DNA from: Platerodrilus igneus
Lineage: Eukaryota; Arthropoda; Insecta; Coleoptera; Lycidae
Assembly: GCA_036346225.1 (NCBI GenBank)
Contig: JARFIW010001484.1
Span: forward strand, 620,001 to 684,000
Reading direction: 5' to 3'
Length of the DNA: 64,000 nt
Shown here in pieces: positions 55,040 to 64,000 of the stretch (its first letter is position 1; the number at the start of each line of letters is the position of its first letter). The notes under the pieces are model-generated. The model saw only the letters and a program-made list of their open reading frames with translations, had not been told where the DNA came from and ran no database searches. The position numbers were made by a program, and so were the translations under genes.

Positions 55040-58000
55040 CAATTTTGTAAAAAGAAGAGTACGGATATCTATGGTTTATGAGGATTTTTTGCCTGTTATC
55101 AAAATTGCACGCCCCTGATTTTTGGGTCGTTGCATGCATGCAAAATGTTCCAATAGAAATTGGGTTTACTTTAGAAAAGTTCCCTCTCGTTTTCGCAGTA
55201 GAAATATTCAAACAAAAATTTTGTAAAAAGAAGAGTACGGATATCTATGGTTTATGAGCATTTTTGCCTGTTATCGAAATTGCACGCCACTGATTTTTGG
55301 GTGGTTGCATGCATGCTATATGTTCCAATAGAACATGGGTTTACTTTGGAAATGTCGCCACTCGTTTTCGCAGAAGAAATATTCAAACAAAAAATTTGTA
55401 AAAAGAAGAGTACGGATATCTATGGTTTATGAGGATTTTTTGTCTGTTATCAAAATTGCACGCCACTGATTTTTGGGTCGTTGCATATATGCAAAATGGT
55501 CTATTAGAAAGTGGTTTCACTTTTGGAATGTCGCCTCTCGTTTTCGCAGAAGAAATATTCAAACAAAAATTTTGAAAAAAGAACAGTACGGATATGTATG
55601 GTTTATGAAGATTTTTAGTCTGTTATCGAAATTGCACGCCCCTGATTTTTGGGTCAGTGCATGTATGGAATATGTTCCAATAGAAAATGGTTTTACTTTG
55701 GAAATGTCGCCTCTCGTTTTCGCAGAAGAAATATTCAAACAAAAGTTTTGTAAAAAGAAGAGCACGGATATCTATGGTTTATGAGGATTTTTTGCCTGTT
55801 ATCGATATTGCACGCGCCTGATTTTTGGGTCGTTGCATGTACGCAAAATGTTCCAATAGAAATTGGGTTTACTTTGGAAATGTCGTCTCTCGTTTTCGCA
55901 GTAGAAATATTCAAACAAAAATTTTGTAAAAAGGAGAGTACGGATATCTATGGTTTATGAGGATTTTTTGCCTGTTATCGGAATTGCACGCCCCTGATTT
56001 TTGGGTCGTTGCATGTATGCAATATGTTCCAATAGAAAATGGGTTTACTTTGGAAACGTCTCCTCTCATTTTCGCAGAAGAAATATTCAAACAAAAATTT
56101 TGTAAAAAGGAGGGTACGGATATCTATGGTTTATGAGGATTTTTTGCTTGTTATCGAAATTGCACGCCTCTGACTTTTGGGTCGTTGCATATATGGAATA
56201 TCTTCCAATAGAACATGGGTTTACTTTGGAAATGTCGCATCTCGTTTTCGCAGAAGAAATATTCAAACAAAAATTTTGCAAAAAGATGAGTACGGATATC
56301 TATGATATATGAGGATTTTTTGCCGGTTATCAAAATTGCACGCCCCTGATTTTTGGGTCGTTCCATGTATGCAATACGTTCCAATAGAAAATGGGTTTAC
56401 TTTGGAAATGTCGCATCTCGTTTTCGCAGAAGAAATAGTCAAACAAAAATTTTGAAAAAAGAACAGTACGGATATGTATGGTTTATGAAGATTTTTAGTC
56501 TGTTATCGAAATTGCACGCCCCTGATTTTTGGGTCGTTGCATATATGGAATATGTTCCAATAGAAAATGGTTTTACTTTGAAAATGTCGCCTCTCGTTTT
56601 CTCAGAAGAAATATTCAAACAAAATTTTTGTAAAAAGAAGAGTACGGATATCTATGGTTTATGAGGATTTTTTGCCTGTTATCGATATTGCACGCGCCTG
56701 ATTTTTGGGTCGTTGCATGTACGCAAAATGTTCCAGTAGAAAATATGCTTACTTTGGAAATGTCGCCTCTCGTTTTCGCAGAAAAACTATTCAAACAAAA
56801 ATTTTTTAAAAAGAAGAGTACGGATTTCTATGGTTTATGAGGATTTTTTGCCTGTTATCGAAATTGCACGCCCCTGATTTTTGGGTCGTTGCATGTATGC
56901 AATATTTTCCAATAGAACATGGGTTTACTTTGTAAATGTCGCCTCTTGTTTTCGCAGAAGAAATATTCAAACAAAAATTTTGTAAAAGGGAGGGTACGGA
57001 TATCTATGGTTTATGAGAATTTTATGCCTGTTATCGAAATTGCTCGCCCCCGATTTTTGGGTCGTTGTATGTATGCAATATTTTCCAACAGAAAATAGGT
57101 TTACTTTGGAAATGTCGCCTCTCGTTTTCGCAGAAAAAATATTCAAACAAAAGTTTTGTAAAAAGAAGAGTAAGGATATCTATGGTTTATGAGGATTTTT
57201 TGCCTGTTATCGATATTGCACGCGCCTGATTTTTGGGTCGTTGCATGTACGCAAAATGTTCCAATAGAAATTGGGTTTCCTTTGAAAATGTCGCCTCTCG
57301 TTTTCTCAGAAGAACTATTCAAACAAAAAATTTTTAAAAAGAAGAGTACGGATTTCTATGGTTTATGAGGATTTTTTGCCTGTTATCGAAATTGCACGCC
57401 CCTGACTTTTGGGTCGTTGCATGTATGCAATATTTTCCAATAGAAAATGGGTTTACTTTGGAAACGTCTCCTCTCATTTTCGCAGAAGAAATATTCAAAC
57501 AAAAATTTTGTAAAAAAAAGAGTACGGATATGTAAGGTTTATGAGGATTTTTTGCCTGTTATCGAAATTGCACGCCCCTGATTTTAGGGTCGTTGCATGT
57601 ATGCAATATTTTCCAATAGAACGTGGGTTTACTTTGTAAATGTCGCCTCTTGCTTTCGCAGAAGAAATATTCAAACAAAAATTTTGTAAAAAAGGAGGGT
57701 AGGGATATCTATGGTTTATGAGAATTTTATGCCTGTTATCGAAATTGCTCGCCCCTGATTTTTGGGTCGTTGCATGTATGCAATATTTTCCAATAGAAAA
57801 TGGGTTTAATTTGAATTGGCGCCTCTCGTTTTCGCAGAAGAAATATTCAAACAAAAATTTTGTGAAAAGAAGAGTAAGGATATCTATGGTTTATGAGGAT
57901 TTTTTGCCTGTTATCAAAATTGCACGCCCCTGATTTTTTTGTCGTTGCATGTATGGAATATGTTCCAATAGAAAATCTTTTTACTTTGAAAATGTCGCTC

Positions 58001-61000
58001 TCGTTTTCGCAGAGGAAATATTCAAACAAAAGTTTTGTAAAAAGGAGAGTACGGATATCTATGGTTTATGAGGATTTTTTGCCTGTTATCGGAACTGCAC
58101 GCCCCTGATTTTTGGGTCGTTGCATGTATGCCATATTTTCCAATAGAAAATGGGTTTACTTTGGAAAAGTCTCCTCTCATTTTCGCAGAAGAAATATTCA
58201 AACAAAAATTTTGTAAAAAGGAGGGTACGGATATCTATGGTTTATGCGGATTTTTTGCTTGTTATCGAAATTGCACGCCCCTGATTTTTGGGTCGTTGCA
58301 TGTATGCCATATTTTCTAATACAAAATGGGTTTACATTGGAAATGTCGCATCTCGTTTTAGCAGAAGAAATATTCCAACAAAAATTTTGCAAAAAGATGA
58401 GTACGGATATCTATGATATATGAGGATTTTTTGCCTGTTATCAAAATTGCACGCCCCTGATTTTTGGGTCGTTCCATGTATGCAATATGTTCCAATAGAA
58501 AATGGGTTTACTTTGGAAATGTCGCATCTCGTTTTCGCAGAAGAAATATTCAAACAAAAGTTTTGTAAAAAGAAGAGTACGGATATCTATGGTTTATGAG
58601 GATTTTTTGCCTGTTATCGATATTGCACGCGCCTGATTTTTGGGTCGTTGCATGTACGCAAAATGTTCCAATAGAAATTGGGTTTACTTTGGAAATGTCG
58701 CCTCTCGTTTTCGCAGTAGAAATATTCAAACAAAAATTTTGTAAAAAGGAGAGTACGGATATCTATGGTTTATGAGGATTTTTTGCCTGTTATCGGAATT
58801 GAACGCCCTGATTTTTCGGTCGTTGTATGTATGCAAATGGTCTAACAGAAAATGGGTTTTACTTTGAAATGTCGCCCTCGTTTTCGCAGTAAGAAATATT
58901 CAAACAAAAGTTTTGTAAAAGAAGAGTACGGATATCTATGGTTTATGAGGATTTTTGCCTGTTATCGAAATTGCACGCGCCTGATTTTTGGGTCGTTGCA
59001 TGTACGCAAAATGTTCCAATAGAAATTGGGTTTACTTTGGAAATGTCGCCTCTCGTTTTCGCAGTAGAAATATTCAAACAAAACGTTTGTAAAAAGGAGA
59101 GTACGGATATCTATGGTTTATGAGGATTTTTTGCCTGTTATCGGAATTGAACGCCCCTGATTTTTGGGTCGTTGCATGTATGCCATATTTTCCAATAGAA
59201 AATGGGTTTACTTTGAAAATGTCGCCTCTCGTTTTCGCAGAAGAAATATTCAAACAAAAGTTTTGTAAAAAGAAGAGTACGGATATCTATGGTTTATGAG
59301 GATTTTTTGCCTGTTATCGATATTGCACGCGCCTGATTTTTGGGTCGTTGCATGTATGCAAAATGGTCCAATAGAAAATGGTTTACTTTGGAAATGTCGC
59401 TCTCGTTTTCGCAGTAGAAATATTCAAACAAAATTTTGTAAAAAGAAGCGTACGGATATCTATGGTTTATGAGGATTTTTGCCTGTTATCGAAATTGCAC
59501 GCCCCTGATTTTTGGGTCGTTGCATGTATGATATATTTTCCAACAGAAAATGGTTTACTTTGGAAATGTCGCCTCTCATTTTCGCAGAAGAAATATTCAA
59601 ACAAAAATTTTGTAAAAGGAGGTACGGATATCTATGGTTTATGAGGATTTTTGCCTGTTATCGAAATTGCACGCCCCTGATTTTTGGGTCGTTGCATGTA
59701 TGCAAATGGTTCCAACAGAAAATGGGTTTACTTTGGAAATGTCGCCTCTCGTTTTCGCAGAAGAAATATTCAAACAAAATTTTGTAAAAAGATGACGTAC
59801 GGATATCTATGATTTATGAGGATTTTTGCCTGTTATCGAAATTGCACGCCCTGATTTTTGGTCGTTCTATGTATGCAATATGTTCCAATAGAAAATGGGT
59901 TTACTTTGGAAATGTCGCATCTCGTTTTCGCAGAAGAAATATTCAAACAAAAGTTTGAAAAAAGAACAGTACGGATATCTATGGTTTATGAAGATTTTTG
60001 CCTGTTATCGAAATTGCACGCCCTGATTTTTGGTCGTTGTATGTATGCAAATGGTCTAACAGAAAATGGTTTTACTTTGAAAATGTCGCTTCTCGTTTTC
60101 GCAGTAGAAATATTCAAAGCAAAAATTTTGTAAAAAAAGTATAGGTATCTATGGTTTATGAGGATTTTTTGCCTGTTATCGAAATTGCACGCCCTGATTT
60201 TTGGTCGTTGCATGTATGCAAAATGGTTCCAACAGAAAATGGTTTACTTTGAAATGTCGCCTGTCGTTTTCGCAGAAGAAATATTCAAACAAAATTTTGT
60301 AAAAAGAAGCGTACGGATATCTATGGTTTATGAGGATTTTTGCCTGTTATCGAAATTGCACGCCCTGATTTTGGGTCGTTGCATGTATGCAAAATGGTCT
60401 AACAGAAAATGGTTTTACTTAGGAATTGTTGCCTCTCATTTTCGCAGTGGAAATATTCAAAACAAAAATTTTGTGAAAAGAAGATTACGGGTATCTATGC
60501 TTTTTGGGGATTTTGGCCTGTTCTCGAAATTGCACGCCCTGATTTTTGGTCGTTGTATGTATGCAAAATGGTCTAACAGAAAATGGGTTTACTTTGGAAA
60601 TGTCGCCTGTCGTTTTCGCAGAAGAAATATTCAAACAAGAATTTTGTAAAAAGAAGAGTACTGATATCTATGGTTTACGAGGATTTTTTGCCTGTTATCG
60701 AAATTGCTCGCCCCTGATTTTTGGGTCGTTGCATGTATGCAATATTTTCCAATAGAAAATGGGTTTAATTTGAATTGTCGCCTCTCGTTTTCGCAGAAGA
60801 AATATTCAAACAAAAATTTTGTAAAAAGAAAGGTACGGATATCTATGGTTTATGAGGATTTTTTGCCTGTTATCGATATTGCACGCGCCTGATTTTTGGG
60901 TCGTTGCATGTACGCAAAATGTTCCAATAGAAATTGGTTTACTTTTGAAATGTTGCTTCTCGTTTTCGCAGTAGAAATATTCAAACAAAGATTTTGTAAA

Positions 61001-64000
61001 AAGAAGAGTACGGATATCTATGGTTTATAAGGATTTTTTGCCTGTTATCGAAATTGCACGCCCCTGATTTTTGAGTCGTTGCATGTATGCAAAATGGTCT
61101 CCAACAGAAAATGGTTTACTTTGGAAATGTCGCCTGTCGTTTTCGCAGAAGAAATATTCAAACAAAATTTTGTAAAAAGAAGCGTACGGATATCTATGGT
61201 TTATGAGGATTTTTTGCCTGTTATCGAAATTGCACGCCCTGATTTTTCGGGTCGTTGCATGTATGCAAAATGGTCAACAGAAAATGGTTTTACTTTGAAA
61301 TGTCGCCTTTCGTTTTCGCAGAAGAAATATTCAAACAAAATTTTGTAAAAGAAGAGTACGGATATCTATGGTTTATGAGGATTTTTGCCTGTTATCGAAA
61401 TTGCACGCCTTGATTTTTGGTCGTTGCATGTATGCAATATTTTCCAATAGAAAATGGTTTTACTTTGGAAATGTCGCCTCTCGTTTTCGCAGAAGAAATA
61501 TTCAAACAAAAGTTTTGTAAAAAGAAGAGTACGGATATCTATGGTTTATGAGGATTTTTGCCTGTTATCGAAATTGCACGCGCCTGATTTTTGGGTCGTT
61601 GCATGTATGCAAAATGGTCTAACAGAAAATGGTTTACTTTGGAAATGTCGCCTCTCGTTTTCGCTAGAAATATTTAAACAGAGATTTTGTAAAAAGAAGA
61701 GTACGGATATCTATGGTTTATGAGGATTTTTTGCCTGTTATCGATATTGCACGCCCTGATTTTTGGGACGTTGAATGTATGCAAAATGTTCCAACAGAAA
61801 ATGGGTTTTACTTTGGAAATGTCGTTCTCGTTTTCGCAGTAGAAATATTCAAACAAAATTTTGTAAAAAGAAGAGTACGGATATCTATGGTTTATGAGGA
61901 TTTTTGCCTGTTATCGAAATTGCACGCCCTGATTTTTGGGTCGTTGTATGTATGCAATATGGTCTAACAGAAAATGGGTTTTACTTTGAAATGTCGCCTC
62001 TCGTTTTCGCAGAAGAAATATTCAAACAAAAATTTTGTAAAAAGAAGCGTACGGATATCTATGCTTTATGAGGATTTTTGCCTGTTATCGAAATTGCACG
62101 CCCTGATTTTTGGTCGTTGTATGTATGCAATATGGTTCAACAGAAAATGGTTTACTTTGGAAATGTCGCCTGTCGTTTTCGCAGAAGAAATATTCAAACA
62201 AAATTTTGTAAAAAGAAGAGTACGGATATCTATGGTTTATGAGGATTTTTTGCCTGTTATCGAAATTGCACGCCCCTGATTTTTGGGTCGTTATATGTAT
62301 GCAAAATGGTCTAACAGAAAATGGGTTTACTTTGGAAATGTCGCCTCTCGTTTTCGCAGAAGAAATATTCAAACAAAAATTTTGTAAAAAGAAGAGTACG
62401 GATAGCTATGGTTTATGAGGATTTTTTGCCTGTTATCAAAATTGCACACCCCCGATTTTTGGGTCGTTGCATGTATGCAATATGTTCCAATAGAAAATGG
62501 GTTTACTTTGGAAATGTCGCCTGTCGTTTTCGCAGAATATTCAAACAAAAATTTTGTAAAAGAAAAGTACGGATATCTATGTTTATGAGGATTTTTTGCC
62601 TGTTATCGAAATTGCACGCCCCTGATTTTTGGGTCGTTGCATGTATGCAATATTTTCCAATAGAACATGGGTTTACTTTGTAAATGACGCCTCTTGTTTT
62701 CGCAGAAGAAATGTTCAAACAAAAATTTTCTAAAAAGGAGGGTACGGATATCTATGGTTTATGAGGATTTTTTGCTGGTTATCGAAATTGCACGCCCCTG
62801 ATTTTGGGTCGTTGCGTGTATGCAATATTTTCCAATAGCAAATGGGTTTACTTTGGAAATGTCGCCTCTCGTTTTCGCAGAAAAAATATTCAAACAAAAA
62901 TTTTGTAAAAAGAGAAGTACGGATATCTATGATTTATGAGGATTTTTTGCCTGTTATCGAAATTGCACGCCCCTGATTGTTGGGTCGTTGCATGTATGCA
63001 ATATTTTCCAATAGAAAATGGGTTTATTTTTTAAATGTCGCCTCTCGTTTTCCCAGAAGAAATATTCAAACAAAAATTTTGTAAAAAGAAGAGTACAGAT
63101 ATCTATGGTTTATGAGAATTTTTTGCCTGTTATCGAAATTGCTCGCCCCTGATTTTTGGGTCGTTGCATGTACGCAATATGTTCCAATAGAAAATGGGTT
63201 TACTTTGGAAATGTCGCCTGTCGTTTTCGCAGAAGAAATATTCAAACAAAAATTTTGTAAAAAGAAGAGTACGGATATCTATGGTTTATGAGGAGTTTTT
63301 GTCCGTTATCGAAATTGCACGCCCCTGATTTTTGTGTCGTTGCATGTGTGCAATATGTTCCAATAGAAAATGGGTTTACTTTGGAAATGTCGCCTCTCGT
63401 TTTCGCAGAAGAAATATTCAAACAAAATTTTGTAAAAAGAAGAGTACGGATATCTATGGTTTATGAGGATTTTTTGCCTGTTATCAAAATTGCACACCCC
63501 TGATTTTTGGGTCGTTGCATGTATGCAATATGTTCCAATAGAAAATGGGTTTACTTTGGAAATGTCGCCTCTCGTTTTCGCAGAAGAAATATTCAAACAA
63601 AATTTTGTAAAAAGAAGAGTACGGATATCTATGGTTTATGGATTTTTGCCTGTTATCGAAATTGCACCCCCCGATTTTTGGGTCGTTGCATGTATGCAAT
63701 ATGTTCCAATAGAAAATGTGTTTACTTTGGAAATGTCGCCTGTCGTTTTCGCAGAAGAAATATTCAAACAAGAATTTTGTAAAAAGAAGAGTACGGATAT
63801 CTATGGTTTATAAGGATTTTTTGCCTGTTATCGAAATTGCACGCCCCTGATTTTTGAGTCGTTGCATGTATGCAAAATGGTCTAACAGAAAATGGTTTAC
63901 TTTGGAAATGTCGCCTCTCGTTTTCGCAGAAGAAATATTCAAACAAAATTTTGTAAAAAGAAGAGTACGGATATCTATGGTTTATGAGGATTTTTTGCCT
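55040..64000 (-). repeat. Satellite 3, array B: inverted orientation, about 51 copies to the window edge
   Basis: The units are the reverse complement of array A (AGAAGAGTACGGATATCTATGG, GTTATCGAAATTGCACGCCC, GGGTCGTTGCATGTATGCAA, GTCGCCTCTCGTTTTCGCAG). Most belong to a variant with TTCCAATAGAAAATGGGTTTA, rare or absent in array A. Units between about 58,800 and 62,340 more often have GGTCTAACAGAAAATGG, matching array A, and many shortened homopolymers. The array continues past the window. The open frames in it are by-products. Confidence 0.93.

Noticed and set aside
43301..63946. Dozens of 60-160 codon ORFs with near-identical products on both strands in satellite 3
   Set aside because: They recur with the 176-bp monomer in whichever frame lacks a stop, occur antisense to each other and are broken by ordinary monomer variation; they are repeats, not a gene family.
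1..64000. Possible CRISPR arrays among the many direct repeats
   Set aside because: Units are 92-300 bp, without constant short repeats and unique spacers, and the DNA is eukaryotic.

Overview
The window looks like AT-rich arthropod (insect) nuclear DNA. It carries a Twist-family bHLH gene, genes with TATA plus TCAGT-type initiator promoters, very short spliceosomal introns inside a mobile element, an R1/I-like non-LTR retrotransposon, a hAT-type MITE and three unrelated satellite families. A beetle is plausible but cannot be proved from sequence alone. The overall texture (satellites, nested and decayed transposons, one small gene) is that of heterochromatin or a repeat-rich accessory or sex-linked region.

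Layout. 1-1045: satellite 1 (about 150 bp monomers in a 300 bp A/B dimer). 1046-7204: right half of a decayed Polinton/Maverick (adintovirus-like) element, broken by a 2.1 kb insertion. 7205-7967: spacer. 7974-23862: structurally complete 15.9 kb Polinton with about 0.5 kb terminal inverted repeats and a 6-bp target duplication, TATTAC. 23.93-26.3 kb: ruined R1/I-like retrotransposon. 27013-28904: near-perfect 1.9 kb foldback element. 30.8-40.9 kb: satellite 2 (about 157 bp). 41.1-42.0 kb: single-exon Twist-like gene. 43.3-53.0 kb: satellite 3 (about 176 bp). 53.04-55.04 kb: spacer with an orphan coding fragment and a 270 bp hAT MITE. 55.04-64.0 kb: satellite 3 again, inverted, running off the window.

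Polinton gene order. PolB is on the minus strand at the left. All other genes are on the plus strand: an unknown 266-aa protein, a PLA2-domain minor capsid protein, an adenain-like protease, a penton-like protein, a 53-aa protein, the major capsid protein, a psq-HTH/packaging ATPase fusion, a conserved 306-aa protein, a fibre-like repeat protein, a DDE integrase and a conserved 157-aa protein. Together they would replicate the DNA by protein priming (PolB), build and mature a capsid (MCP, penton, PLA2 protein, protease), package DNA (ATPase) and integrate it (integrase). PolB, protease, MCP, fibre-like gene and integrase each carry at least one visible break, so this copy looks dead even though its ends are intact.

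The items most worth following up are the divergent Twist-like gene isolated between two satellite blocks, the psq-HTH/ATPase fusion, the fibre-like protein whose 35-codon repeat number differs between the two Polinton copies, the foldback element with an HTH remnant in its loop, and the head-to-head satellite 3 arrays.
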